A stretch of DNA of 64,000 nucleotides from Arthrobacter sp. CDRTa11 (GTDB taxonomy: Bacteria > Actinomycetota > Actinomycetes > Actinomycetales > Micrococcaceae). Below are positions 36,698 to 44,736 of the stretch, one piece after another (position 1 is the first letter of the stretch; every line of letters starts with the position of its first letter). A program made the position numbers and the translations under genes. The notes under the pieces are model-generated. The model saw nothing but the letters and a program-made list of their open reading frames with translations, did no database searches and was not told the origin of the DNA. Location of the stretch: the NCBI RefSeq assembly GCF_026427775.1, contig NZ_CP044532.1, positions 1,984,001 through 2,048,000 of the forward strand, written 5' to 3'.

Positions 36698-37924
36698 TCA
36701 GCCTTGTGGCTTGCGATCCTTGAAAATCCACCGCACCGCCAGGCCAGCAGCCAGTGCCCAGAATGCTGCCCCGATCCCGGCAAAGCTGAGTCCGGAGGCC
36801 GCGATAAGGAACGTTATTGACGCGGCGGTCCGGTCCTCGGGCACGGCCAGGGCGGAGGAAACAGAAGCTGCCAAGGTTCCGATCAGAGCCAGGCCTGCCA
36901 CCGCCTCCAGCATTCCCGGGGGAGCGGACGTCACCACCGCCACCAGCGCGGCGGAGAAGAGCGCCAGCACCGTGTACGCCAGGCCGGAGGTAAAGGCCGC
37001 AATCCACCGCTTTTTCCTGTCCTGGCCCGCCTCCGGACCGGCGGCAAGCGCTGCGCTGAGCGCGGCCAGGTTGATGGCGTGGCCGCCGAAGGGAGCACTC
37101 AGCGCGGTGCCCGCTCCGGTGAGCAGCATGGACGGGGCCCACGGCGTGGTGTAGCCAAAGGACTTGAGTACCGCCACCCCCGGGATGTTCTGCGATGCCA
37201 TGGTCACGATGAAAAGGGGCAACGCAATTCCGGCAATTGCCTGCAGACTGAACGCCGGTGTGGTCCAGATGAGTTCCGGAAGCAGGCCTGTGCGGGCGGG
37301 GGCCGGACCATCGATGGCCACCTGGATTCCGATGACGGCCAAAGCAACCAGCAGCGAAGACGGCACCGACCAGCGGGGCGCGAACTTCATCATGAGCAGC
37401 CAGCAGATGATTACCGGGGCCACCAGTACCGGGGTGCTGCCCAGCGCTTTGAAGGGTGCCAGGCACAGGGACAGCAGCACGCCGGCCAGCATCGCCTGCG
37501 CCAGGGGCTCAGGAATACGGGTAAACAGCCGGCCCAGTGCAGGGATAAGGCCCGTCAGGGCAATCAGGACGCCGGTGATGAGGAAAGCCCCGACGGCGGC
37601 CGGCCAGCCGCCGTCGACTCCTCCGGAACCGGCCAGGAGCGCCGCTCCGGGTGTGGACCACGCCAGGGTCACCGGGACTTTGGAGCGCCAGGAAAGCCAC
37701 AGGACGCCGAGCCCGAAGACCAGGGTCAGGGCCAGCAGCCCGGAAGCCGCCTGCCGGGGATCAGCGCCCACCGCCTGGAGCCCGGCGAGCACTACGGCAA
37801 AGGATGAGGTGAAGCCCACGAGTGCTGTGACTATGCCGGCGACGATGGGCTGGGAGAGACGGTGAAGACCGCGGGAAGCTGAAACCGGGCGGGCGGCTGC
37901 GGGGGACTCAGGCATAACCAGCAC
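36698..37924 (-). CDS. benE: BenE-type benzoate/H+ symporter family protein
   Basis: A 408-residue membrane protein with 11-12 predicted helices, of the BenE family related to the nucleobase-ascorbate fold. Typical pieces: GIVTALVGFTSSFAVVLAGL at the N terminus, LAWSTPGAALLAGSG in helix 3, and ASQNIPGVAVLKSFGY followed by TGAGTALSAPFGGHAINLA in the second half. Proton-coupled uptake of benzoate or a related aromatic acid is the family role; no ben catabolic genes are nearby, so the substrate is uncertain. Start GTG 37924 or ATG 37915. Confidence 0.9.
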   Translation of the reverse strand: MLVMPESPAAARPVSASRGLHRLSQPIVAGIVTALVGFTSSFAVVLAGLQAVGADPRQAASGLLALTLVFGLGVLWLSWRSKVPVTLAWSTPGAALLAGSGGVDGGWPAAVGAFLITGVLIALTGLIPALGRLFTRIPEPLAQAMLAGVLLSLCLAPFKALGSTPVLVAPVIICWLLMMKFAPRWSVPSSLLVALAVIGIQVAIDGPAPARTGLLPELIWTTPAFSLQAIAGIALPLFIVTMASQNIPGVAVLKSFGYTTPWAPSMLLTGAGTALSAPFGGHAINLAALSAALAAGPEAGQDRKKRWIAAFTSGLAYTVLALFSAALVAVVTSAPPGMLEAVAGLALIGTLAASVSSALAVPEDRTAASITFLIAASGLSFAGIGAAFWALAAGLAVRWIFKDRKPQG

Positions 37925-37939
37925 GTTACCGGGCGGGGT

Positions 37940-38026
37940 GCGATGTCCTTAAACACCCTGGGTCCTGAAACGCGCTGGGTCCTGAAACGCGCGGTGTCCG
38001 GAAAACACGCGGTGTCCTGAAACAGG
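37940..38026. repeat. Five degenerate 17-18-bp tandem repeats upstream of benE
   Basis: Five head-to-tail units of the form (C)GG(T/G)GTCCTGAAACGCG run from 37940 to 38026 just upstream of the benE start. Units 2 and 3 are almost identical, the outer ones vary. Their place in the benE promoter region suggests either spaced protein-binding sites or simple slippage. Confidence 0.6.
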
Positions 38027-38069
38027 AGTGCAGGGCCAGGCGGGCGAGGATGCGTCCTTAAATGCCAAA

Positions 38070-38103
38070 GGTGCAGGTGCCGCCTCGCGGCGGGACCTGC
38101 ACC
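38070..38103 (-). terminator. Hairpin terminator after the antitoxin-like gene
   Basis: A 15-bp stem with one mismatch and a TCGC loop (GGTGCAGGTGCCGCC at 38070-38084 against 38089-38103), 40 nt downstream of the minus-strand gene; on that strand it is followed by CTTTGGCATTT. Confidence 0.6.
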
Positions 38104-38142
38104 CCCTTGACGTGCTAGGGCAAAGCCCTGGCCAAATCCTGC

Positions 38143-38391
38143 TTACGGAGCCCTGTCTGCCGGAGGAACCGGCGGTACCTGCCCGCTGGCAGGTGGCTGG
38201 TCAGGTGTTCCGTCGTTTTTGTCAACGAATTTGGAAGCGCCATCCTGGACTTTGTCCACGTGACCTGCGTACTTGCCGCCGGTCTTCGTGTCGACAAAAT
38301 CGCCGGCCTTGGTGATGCCGTCCTTGATGGCCTGCTCGTTGCCATGGATGAGACCTTGAGCCTTGCCCTTAAGATCGTCAATCAGTCCCAC
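38143..38391 (-). CDS. MT0933-like antitoxin family protein
   Basis: An 82-residue hydrophilic protein: GLIDDLKGKAQGLIHGN, then a central KAGDFVDTKTGGKYAGHVD block and a Pro-rich tail. This is the small Rv0909/MT0933 antitoxin pattern (PF14013), in which the antitoxin usually precedes a SRPBCC-like toxin. GTG at 38391 is preferred over GTG 38397 because AGGGAGGT lies 4 nt before the former and would overlap the latter. No toxin gene is adjacent: the neighbours are a hairpin and benE on one side and tRNA genes on the other, so it is an orphan or has another role. It also resembles actinobacterial stress-inducible CsbD-like small proteins in composition. Confidence 0.75.
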   Translation of the reverse strand: MGLIDDLKGKAQGLIHGNEQAIKDGITKAGDFVDTKTGGKYAGHVDKVQDGASKFVDKNDGTPDQPPASGQVPPVPPADRAP

Positions 38392-38553
38392 GAGCACCTC
38401 CCTTCAATCGCGGAGCCAGGTCGCTCCTCGCGCAACCGATCCTAGCCCTGATGCCTGAGCATTCCAAGGTCTTTGACAAAAGTTGTCAAGTGCTTTGTCA
38501 GTAAGGCTGGGTGCGGTTGGCGTTGATGCGGGAAGAACCGCGGAAATGCAAAT

Positions 38554-38579
38554 AAAAAAGCAGCTCCGTCAGAGCTGCT
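38554..38579 (-). terminator. Rho-independent terminator of the minus-strand tRNA cluster
   Basis: On the minus strand, AGCAGCTC-loop-GAGCTGCT (8-bp perfect stem, 5-nt loop) is followed directly by a run of six T. It lies just beyond the last tRNA-Val gene. Confidence 0.85.
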
Positions 38580-38583
38580 GCTG

Positions 38584-38655
38584 TGGGCGATACTGGGATC
38601 GAACCAGTGACCTCTTCCGTGTCAGGGAAGCGCGCTACCGCTGCGCCAATCGCCC
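38584..38655 (-). tRNA. tRNA-Val (GAC), copy 1
   Basis: The minus strand folds as a 72-nt cloverleaf: acceptor GGGCGAT/ATCGCCC with discriminator A, anticodon stem CTTCC/GGAAG around loop CTGACAC (anticodon GAC), and T-arm with GGTTCGATCC. CCA is not encoded. Identical to the copy at 38847-38918. Confidence 0.95.
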
Positions 38656-38716
38656 GGAACCGGAAGTCCGGCCATGTCTTTGGGAACTTGTGTGCCTAAA
38701 GACATGGGGAGAAGAG

Positions 38717-38789
<73 letters not shown>

Positions 38790-38846
38790 AATGCATCAGT
38801 TCCGCCGGGGCCGAACCTACTGCAAGAAGCAAGTTACCTTGCCTGG

Positions 38847-38918
38847 TGGGCGATACTGGGATCGAACCAGTGACCTCTTCCGTGTCAGGGAAGCGCGCTA
38901 CCGCTGCGCCAATCGCCC
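38847..38918 (-). tRNA. tRNA-Val (GAC), copy 2
   Basis: Identical to the gene at 38584-38655: acceptor GGGCGAT/ATCGCCC, anticodon GAC, discriminator A. It is upstream of the first Val-Gly pair in transcription order, pointing to duplication of a Gly-Val unit within the cluster. Confidence 0.95.
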
Positions 38919-38958
38919 ATTGCCATCCGGCCTGAACCGGAAACCATGGTTTTCACCG

Positions 38959-39029
38959 AGGTGGGTACGGGATTCGAACCCGTGTATACGGCTTTGCAGG
39001 CCGCTGCCTCGCCTCTCGGCCAACCCACC
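38959..39029 (-). tRNA. tRNA-Cys (GCA)
   Basis: 71-nt cloverleaf on the minus strand: acceptor GGTGGGT/ACCCACC, anticodon stem GCGGC/GCCGT around CTGCAAA (anticodon GCA), T-arm GGGTTCGAATCCC and discriminator U, which is the identity base of tRNA-Cys. It lies between the second Gly and second Val genes. Confidence 0.95.
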
Positions 39030-39076
39030 GTGTAAGCGTCGATTCCGAAGAACCATTGCCGTGACAGTGTCCTGCG

Positions 39077-39149
<73 letters not shown>

Positions 39150-39296
39150 ATTCTGGAGTGCGGATTCCGTGCCGTTACCGGCATTTCCTCGCGTTCCAAC
39201 GAGTAAAAACTCTATAGGAGGTTCAGGGATTCTCCAAATCGCCGGGCGTCACGCGGTCACAAGGTGCTTGGATCCCTGCAATCTAGGGGTTTTTCG

Positions 39297-39316
39297 AAAT
39301 TACAGGCGTGTAATTT
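39297..39316. promoter_or_regulatory. 20-bp perfect palindrome in the divergent tRNA spacer
   Basis: AAATTACA-GGCG-TGTAATTT: 8-bp perfect arms with a 4-bp centre, about 148 bp from tRNA-Gly and 105 bp from tRNA-Val(CAC). It is AT-rich in a GC-rich genome. It looks like a dimeric repressor site; regulator unknown. Confidence 0.4.
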
Positions 39317-39380
39317 GTTTGGGATTCAGCAAAGATTTCCCGGCGGTTCGACGACGTTCTCCTGGGCAAGACCAGCGGAT

Positions 39381-39409
39381 TTCCAAAACCCTCCAGGGTG
39401 GGCTAGCAT
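39381..39409 (+). promoter_or_regulatory. Candidate promoter of tRNA-Val(CAC)
   Basis: TTCCAA (39381-39386) and TAGCAT (39404-39409) are spaced 17 bp and end 12 nt before the mature tRNA 5' end. The -10 fits TAnnnT; the -35 is a weak match. Confidence 0.45.
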
Positions 39410-39421
39410 TCAAATGCATCG

Positions 39422-39493
39422 GGGCGATTGGCGCAGTGGTAGCGCGCTTCGTTCACACCGAAGAGGTCACTGGTTCGAACCCAGTATCGCCCA
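39422..39493 (+). tRNA. tRNA-Val (CAC)
   Basis: 72-nt cloverleaf on the plus strand: acceptor GGGCGAT/ATCGCCC, anticodon stem CTTCG/CGAAG around TTCACAC (anticodon CAC), T-arm GGTTCGAACCC, discriminator A. Body closely related to tRNA-Val(GAC) but transcribed in the opposite direction. Reads GUG codons, which are frequent here. Confidence 0.95.
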
Positions 39494-39504
39494 CCGAGGA
39501 ATCT

Positions 39505-39544
39505 GGTCCGTTTCTGCTCATTCGAGTGGAAACGGACCTTTTTT
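39505..39544 (+). terminator. Rho-independent terminator after tRNA-Val(CAC)
   Basis: GGTCCGTTTC (39505-39514) pairs perfectly with GAAACGGACC (39529-39538) and is followed by TTTTTT. Confidence 0.9.
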
Positions 39545-39585
39545 GTGCGTGCCTTTCTGTCACCCCCTTGTGAAAGAGTCTTTCT

Positions 39586-40446
39586 ATGACTGATCCACTT
39601 CTTGCCCACGCCACGGAGTACGGCCGCATGTATGCGCGGTCCACTACTGAACAGTTCTCCGTTCCGTCCATCACCACTGTCATCGGCCAGCAGCCGCACG
39701 GCCTTGACGGCTGGTTCGGATACATGGGGGCCAGCAGCCTGGCGAAGGATCCGCTGCTGGCTGACTGCCTGGGGAGCCCGGCCAAGATCAGGCAGGCCGT
39801 CAATCGGGCTTCCAAGGCGGCCGAGACCTACCGCGATGAAGCAGCCAGGCGTGGTGACCGTGTGCACAGCTACTGCGAGCAGGTTGCCCTCCGCGCCCTG
39901 GGCCGGCCCCACACCATGAAGGAAACCCGGGAAGCGCTGGCCGCCAACGGGGAGGAAGCCTTCGCCGTCCGCTTCGACGAATGGTGGGATCTGTTTGGTG
40001 TGGAGCCAATAGCCCCGGAAATCACGGTCTGGAACAAGTCCGTTGGCTACGCCGGAACCCTGGACCTGGTGGCCCGGATCAACGGCCGGATCTGCCTCAT
40101 CGACTACAAAACAAAAGGCACCACCCGTGAGGGCACCGTCAAACCACTCGATGACAAGGTGGTCATGCAACTGGTCGCCGGCATGAAGGCGGAAGAAAGC
40201 CTGGTGGATGCCGTCGCCGGGGAATGGGAGGCTTGGAAATACGGGGAGAACCCCGTCCTCCTGGCTGTAGCAATAGGTGAGACGGAAGTCCGCCCTGTAC
40301 GGGCCAACCCGGAAGTCCTCAAACACCACTGGTGGAAGTTCTGCGCCCTGAGGCGGGTCTGGGAACTGTCGGCGGACACCATCAGCGCAGGCTCTGCCCT
40401 GCTTCCGGTTGCTCCACCGCCGCTGGCGCAGGTCCGTATGGCCTAG
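39586..40446 (+). CDS. PD-(D/E)XK nuclease-like protein (Cas4/RecB type), standalone
   Basis: A 286-residue protein with the core of the PD-(D/E)XK nuclease fold. An early His in HSYCEQ comes near 93, Asp in AGTLDLVARI (about 160), then the D-x-K motif in CLIDYKTKG (about 172-178) and a following helix with Gln in KVVMQLVAG. These match motifs I-III of the Cas4/RecB-nuclease family, though no Fe-S cysteine cluster is visible. No cas genes, helicase partner or phage genes are near. It begins 42 nt after a terminator, so it has its own promoter; the ribosome-binding site is weak (GAAAGAG). It is upstream of def on the same strand (93-bp gap). The biological target is unknown. Confidence 0.75.
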   Translation: MTDPLLAHATEYGRMYARSTTEQFSVPSITTVIGQQPHGLDGWFGYMGASSLAKDPLLADCLGSPAKIRQAVNRASKAAETYRDEAARRGDRVHSYCEQVALRALGRPHTMKETREALAANGEEAFAVRFDEWWDLFGVEPIAPEITVWNKSVGYAGTLDLVARINGRICLIDYKTKGTTREGTVKPLDDKVVMQLVAGMKAEESLVDAVAGEWEAWKYGENPVLLAVAIGETEVRPVRANPEVLKHHWWKFCALRRVWELSADTISAGSALLPVAPPPLAQVRMA

Positions 40447-40539
40447 CGGCCGGTCCGGGAAGTAAAGTCCCTGCCCTCAAGTCCCTGCACCTAAACTGGT
40501 TTGGTTCCCTTTACCGTCCACCGTGAGGAAAAACAGCAC

Positions 40540-41157
40540 ATGGCCATTCTGAATATCCGCATCATCGGTGATCCTGTGCTGCGCACAGTCGCCGATCCCG
40601 TGACGGAATTCGGGCCGGAGTTGGCCAAGCTCGTCGCGGACATGACCGAAACCATGGAGGACGTGGACGGCGCAGGGCTTGCTGCCCCACAAATAGGCGT
40701 CAGCCAGCGGGTCTTCACCTACCGCATCGACGGCGTCGAGGGCCACATCATCAACCCCGTGCTGGAAAACAGCGACGACTACCAGCCGGACCAGGTGGAA
40801 GGCTGCCTCTCCATCCCCGGGCTTGGATTCCCTGTCCGCCGTTTCCGCGCTACCCGTGTCACCGGCGTTGACCTCCACGGCAATCCCGTCACCGTGGAGG
40901 GCGAAGGCATGCTGGCACGCTGCTTCCAGCACGAGACGGACCACCTGGACGGCATTCTGTACACCGACAGGCTGGAGGGCGAGGACCGGAAGGCGGCCCT
41001 GCGCTCCATCCGCAACGCCAACTATGACGCCGTGACGGAACGCACGACGGCGGAGCGCGCCAAATCTGTTGGGTCCAGCTTTGGCGGGGCAAGCTTTGGT
41101 GCCGGGGCAAGTTTTGGTGCCGCTGCCGGGACGAATCCGGCCGGCCGCAGCAAATGA
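40540..41157 (+). CDS. def: Peptide deformylase
   Basis: Removes the formyl group from nascent proteins. 205 residues from ATG 40540, preceded by GAGGAAAA; the frame extends to 40501 without support. All three motifs are present: GAGLAAPQIG, EGCLSIPG with the metal-binding Cys, and QHETDHLDG with the catalytic HExxH. The C terminus is extended by a repeat of GASFGA (18-nt units) and a Ser/Gly/Ala tail, not needed for catalysis. Its stop overlaps fmt by 4 bp, so deformylase and formyltransferase are made together. Confidence 0.97.
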   Translation: MAILNIRIIGDPVLRTVADPVTEFGPELAKLVADMTETMEDVDGAGLAAPQIGVSQRVFTYRIDGVEGHIINPVLENSDDYQPDQVEGCLSIPGLGFPVRRFRATRVTGVDLHGNPVTVEGEGMLARCFQHETDHLDGILYTDRLEGEDRKAALRSIRNANYDAVTERTTAERAKSVGSSFGGASFGAGASFGAAAGTNPAGRSK

Positions 41158-42074
41158 GGGTACTTTTTGCCGGGACCCCTGCCGTGGCGGTCCCGTCGCT
41201 GAACGCCCTCGTCGAGGCAGGTTTCGACGTCGTGGCGGTCCTGACTCGGCCGGACGCGCCGATTGGCCGTAAACGCGTGATGACGCCGTCGCCCGTTGCG
41301 GCGCGGGCCATGGAGCTGGGCATCGAGGTCATCCGTGCAGCCCGCGTGGATGAGTCCGTCACGGCGAAGATCGCCGGTGTGAACCCGGATGTGGCCGCCA
41401 TCGTGGCCTATGGCGGGCTGATTCCCCGCGCGGCCCTTGATATTCCCCGGCACGGCTGGATCAACCTGCATTTTTCGCTTCTTCCCGCCTGGCGCGGGGC
41501 AGCGCCCGTGCAGCGGGCCGTGATGGCCGGCGATGACATCACCGGGGCCGTCACCTTCCTGCTGGAGGAAGGACTGGATACAGGTCCCGTCTTCGGGACA
41601 CTCACGGAGAAGGTTGGCCCTGACGACACCGCTGGAGAGCTGCTCGAGCGGCTTTCCCATAGCGGTGCAGTCCTCCTGAGCCAGACGCTGTCAGCAGTGG
41701 AGGCAGGCAGGGCCGCTCCCCAGCCCCAGCAGGGCGATGTTTCGCTGGCTCCCAAGCTGACCCTCGACGACGGCCGGATCCACTGGAACCAGCCGGCGTT
41801 GGCCATCGGCAGAAGGGCCCGCGGGGTTACCCCGGAGCCCGGCGCCTGGACCACCCTGGACGCCCAGCGCGTCAAGCTCGAGCCCATGCGGCTCCGGCCG
41901 GAAATCCAGGACCTGGCCCCCGGCGCTGTAGCGGTTGACGGGAAGAGCGTCCTGGTGGGGACGGGTTCCCACGCCGTCGAGCTGACCCGGATCCAGCCCG
42001 CCGGCAAAAAGATGATGGCCGCCGCTGATTGGGCGCGCGGCATGGCTTCCCTTGAAAGTGTGGTGTTCGAATGA
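41154..42074 (+). CDS. fmt: Methionyl-tRNA formyltransferase
   Basis: Formylates initiator Met-tRNA using 10-formyl-THF. 306 residues. N-terminal Rossmann domain beginning RVLFAGTPAVAVPSLNAL; the catalytic Asn/His/Asp region is in INLHFSLLPAWRGAAPVQRA and the following GVTFLLEEGLDTG-like block; C-terminal OB-type domain from about 205. It overlaps def upstream and rsmB downstream by 4 bp each. Same neighbourhood as in mycobacteria (fmt, fmu/rsmB, rpe, rib genes). Confidence 0.97.
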   Translation: MRVLFAGTPAVAVPSLNALVEAGFDVVAVLTRPDAPIGRKRVMTPSPVAARAMELGIEVIRAARVDESVTAKIAGVNPDVAAIVAYGGLIPRAALDIPRHGWINLHFSLLPAWRGAAPVQRAVMAGDDITGAVTFLLEEGLDTGPVFGTLTEKVGPDDTAGELLERLSHSGAVLLSQTLSAVEAGRAAPQPQQGDVSLAPKLTLDDGRIHWNQPALAIGRRARGVTPEPGAWTTLDAQRVKLEPMRLRPEIQDLAPGAVAVDGKSVLVGTGSHAVELTRIQPAGKKMMAAADWARGMASLESVVFE

Positions 42075-43690
42075 GCGGGTCCGGCGGAAATCCAGGCGGC
42101 CGCGGCCCAAGCGGCCGCAGCCAAAGCGGCAGCGGTGGACAAGGCAGTGGCGGACAAAAGGGCAGTGGCGGGCAACGCGGCGGGGGCGGCCCCCGGGACG
42201 GCAGCCAGCGCAACGCGCAGGGCCGGGAACGGAACCGCGGCCCGCAGCGCAACTTCACCGAGAATGCACCGGCACAGCGCACCCGAAGGGCAGATCCGGC
42301 ACGGCTGGTGGCCTTCGAAGTCCTGCGGGCTGTAGCTGCCGAGGACGCCTACGCCAACCTGGTGCTGCCGGCCAGGATTCGGCACCACGGGCTGGACAAA
42401 CGCGACGCCGGCTTCGCCACCGAACTCAGCTACGGGGCACTCCGTGGCCAGGGGACGTACGACGCCATCCTGGCGCGGTGCGTCGACAGGCCGCTGGATC
42501 AGCTGGATCCCGCCATCCTGGACGCCCTGCGGATCGGCACCCATCAGCTGCTGGCCATGCGCGTCCCGGCCCATGCGGCGCTGGACCAGACTGTTGGCCT
42601 GGCCCGCGCTGTTATTGGTGCCGGCCCGTCCGCCCTCATCAACGCGGTGCTGCGCAAGGTAACAGCGCACACGCTTGAGGACTGGCTGGAGCTGCTGGTC
42701 GCCGGGGAAACCGATGAAACCAAGGTATCCTCCATCCGCTATGCCCACCCGGAATGGATTGTGCGCGCCATGCGCCAATCGCTGGTGGCGCATGGGCGCC
42801 CGGCCACCGAAATCAATGACCTGCTCGACGCCGACAACGCTGCTCCCGTGGTCAACCTGGTTGCGTTGCCGGGGCTGGGGAGCCTGGATGAGGCGCTTGA
42901 GAACGGTGCCACGCCTGGCGAGCTTGTCGAAGGTTCGGCACTGTCCAGCGGCGGTGATCTTGGCCGGCTCGCATCAGTCCGGGCCGGGAGCACGCGCGTG
43001 CAGGACGTAGGCTCCCAGCTGGTGGCCCGGGCCATGGCGGCGGCAGACGTTCTGCCGCGTGCTGCGGCTGGTACGGACGGCGCGGCCACGGACGAGTCAT
43101 GGCTGGACCTGTGTGCAGGGCCCGGCGGCAAAGCCGCGCTTCTGGCCGCCCTCGCCAAACAGCAGGGCGCCACACTCCTGGCCAACGAACCGGCCCCGCA
43201 CCGGGCCAAGCTGGTCAGCCAGGCCCTCGCCGCCGTGCCGAAGGACGTCTGGCAGGTGCGCACCGGCGACGGCCGCGAACTGGGCGCCGAACAGCCGGAA
43301 TCATTCGACCGCGTCCTGGTGGATGTGCCCTGCAGCGGGCTCGGCGCGCTCCGGCGCCGCCCGGAATCCCGCTGGCGCCGTACGCCCAAAGACCTTGCCG
43401 ATCTGGGGCCGCTGCAGCGTGACCTCCTCAAGTCCGCCCTTGCCGCCGTCCGTCCGGGGGGAGTAGTGGCCTACGTGACCTGCTCGCCGCATCCCGCGGA
43501 AACCACAGCCGTGGTCACCGATGCCCTCCGGAAGCGGGATGACCTTGAGCTGCTGGATGCCGGCGCCGCGCTGGATAAAGTGAGCCTCACCGGCAACCTC
43601 GGTGCGGGCAACGGATCCACCGCGCAGCTGTGGCCGCACGTGCACAGCACCGACGCCATGTTCCTTGCCCTCATCCGGAAAAAGGCCTGA
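42071..43690 (+). CDS. rsmB: 16S rRNA (cytosine-967-C5)-methyltransferase RsmB
   Basis: Methylates C967-type cytosine in 16S rRNA. 539 residues with a highly disordered Gly/Ser/Gln/Arg-rich N terminus (about 1-75), then a NusB-like RNA-binding domain (about 75-215: ARLVAFEVLRAVAAEDAYAN) and the methyltransferase domain (about 225-539). SAM motif DLCAGPGGKAALLAAL, and the two catalytic cysteines in PCSGLGALRRRPE and VTCSPHPAETTAVV. The N-terminal tail is longer than in E. coli and similar in style to RNA-binding RGG tails. Start overlaps fmt by 4 bp. Confidence 0.95.
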   Translation: MSGSGGNPGGRGPSGRSQSGSGGQGSGGQKGSGGQRGGGGPRDGSQRNAQGRERNRGPQRNFTENAPAQRTRRADPARLVAFEVLRAVAAEDAYANLVLPARIRHHGLDKRDAGFATELSYGALRGQGTYDAILARCVDRPLDQLDPAILDALRIGTHQLLAMRVPAHAALDQTVGLARAVIGAGPSALINAVLRKVTAHTLEDWLELLVAGETDETKVSSIRYAHPEWIVRAMRQSLVAHGRPATEINDLLDADNAAPVVNLVALPGLGSLDEALENGATPGELVEGSALSSGGDLGRLASVRAGSTRVQDVGSQLVARAMAAADVLPRAAAGTDGAATDESWLDLCAGPGGKAALLAALAKQQGATLLANEPAPHRAKLVSQALAAVPKDVWQVRTGDGRELGAEQPESFDRVLVDVPCSGLGALRRRPESRWRRTPKDLADLGPLQRDLLKSALAAVRPGGVVAYVTCSPHPAETTAVVTDALRKRDDLELLDAGAALDKVSLTGNLGAGNGSTAQLWPHVHSTDAMFLALIRKKA

Positions 43691-43765
43691 CCTGTCATTA
43701 CCGGGCAGTGCCAGATAGTTCCGGGTGCAGAAGACGTATCCCGCAGACCCAGTGAAAGGTTCACC

Positions 43766-44446
43766 ATGACCCAATGCTGCATCAACCCGAGCATCCTCTC
43801 CGCAGACTTCGTCAACCTCGAAGCCGAACTGCAGCGCATCGGCAACGCCGACGCCGTGCACGTTGACGTGATGGACAACCATTTTGTTCCCAACCTCACC
43901 ATTGGGCTGCCCGTGGTTCAGCGGATCCAGGCCGTCAGCCCGGTGCCGTTGGACGCCCATCTGATGATTTCCGACGCCGACCGCTGGGCCCCGGGATTTG
44001 CCGATGCCGGCCTTGCTTCGGTGACCTTCCATGCCGAGGCGTCCATCGCACCCGTCAAGCTTGCCCGCGAGCTGCGTGCGCGCGGATCCAAGGCCGGGAT
44101 GGCACTGCGGCCGGGAACGCCGGTGGAACCGTATCTTGACATGCTTTCCGAGCTGGACATGCTGCTGATCATGACGGTGGAGCCCGGCTTCGGCGGCCAG
44201 TCCTTCCTGGACCTGACGCTGCCGAAGATCCGCCGCGCCCGGGCGGCAATCGACGGATCCGGGATCGGTGTGGCCATCCAGGTGGACGGCGGCATCACCG
44301 AGGAAACCATCGTCCGGGCAGCCGAAGCCGGGGCCAACGTCTTTGTCGCGGGTTCCGCGGTTTACGGCGCAGAGGACCCCGCAGCTGCCATCGAGCGGCT
44401 GCGCGCCGCGGGCAGCCAAACATTAAGTGCTGTGTCGGCGGAATAG
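43766..44446 (+). CDS. rpe: Ribulose-phosphate 3-epimerase
   Basis: Interconverts ribulose 5-phosphate and xylulose 5-phosphate. 226-residue TIM barrel. Metal and catalytic residues appear in [29 protein letters not shown] and the C-terminal VDGGI; the phosphate loop has [12 protein letters not shown] 43766 with GTGAAAGG about 7 nt upstream. It supplies ribulose 5-phosphate, which is also the substrate of RibB encoded just downstream, so its position next to the riboflavin operon is metabolically sensible. Confidence 0.96.
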   Translation: MTQCCINPSILSADFVNLEAELQRIGNADAVHVDVMDNHFVPNLTIGLPVVQRIQAVSPVPLDAHLMISDADRWAPGFADAGLASVTFHAEASIAPVKLARELRARGSKAGMALRPGTPVEPYLDMLSELDMLLIMTVEPGFGGQSFLDLTLPKIRRARAAIDGSGIGVAIQVDGGITEETIVRAAEAGANVFVAGSAVYGAEDPAAAIERLRAAGSQTLSAVSAE

Positions 44447-44487
44447 TCTCGAGCCCTTGGGGGTGTGGCAGAATAGCAACACACAAT

Positions 44488-44639
44488 ACGTGCTCCGGGG
44501 TCGGTGTAAGTCCGAACCGGCGGTGATAGTCCGCGACCCGCGAGCCGGTGCTTTTCCACTCCAAGGAGAAGAGCCGGCGGACGGTTGAACCGGTGAAATT
44601 CCGGTACCGACAGTTAAAGTCTGGATGAGAGAAGCACGT
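44488..44639 (+). ncRNA. FMN riboswitch (RFN element)
   Basis: All conserved RFN blocks are seen in order: outer stem ACGTGC...GCACGT (44488-44493 with 44634-44639), GGGGTCGGTGTAAGTCC, AACCGGCGGTGATAGTCCGC, GACCCGCGAGCC, the GAACCGGTGAAATTCCGG hairpin, and ACCGACAGTTAAAGTC followed by TGGATGAGAGA. A variable hairpin (TTTTCCACTCC/GGAGAAGAG-like) is inserted in the middle. Located 98 nt upstream of the leader ORF and 178 nt before ribD. FMN binding is expected to switch off the rib operon. Confidence 0.96.
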
Positions 44640-44650
44640 ACAGCTGTATC

Positions 44651-44677
44651 CGTGGTGTCCTGTGACGCCCCGTTTTT
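44651..44677 (+). terminator. Likely expression-platform terminator of the FMN riboswitch
   Basis: GGTGTC-CTGT-GACGCC (44654-44669, one G-U pair), extendable by CG/CG over a mismatch, followed by TTTTT at 44673-44677. It starts 12 nt after the aptamer, the right place for FMN-dependent transcription termination. Confidence 0.65.
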
Positions 44678-44736
44678 CCGCTGTCGTATACCCCCGGAGC
44701 CATCGCGGTTCTAGAGGGAAGGAACGACACACAGAC

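Noticed and set aside
39586..40446. Cas4 of a CRISPR system
   Set aside because: No cas genes or repeats in the window, and no Fe-S cysteine cluster seen in the protein.
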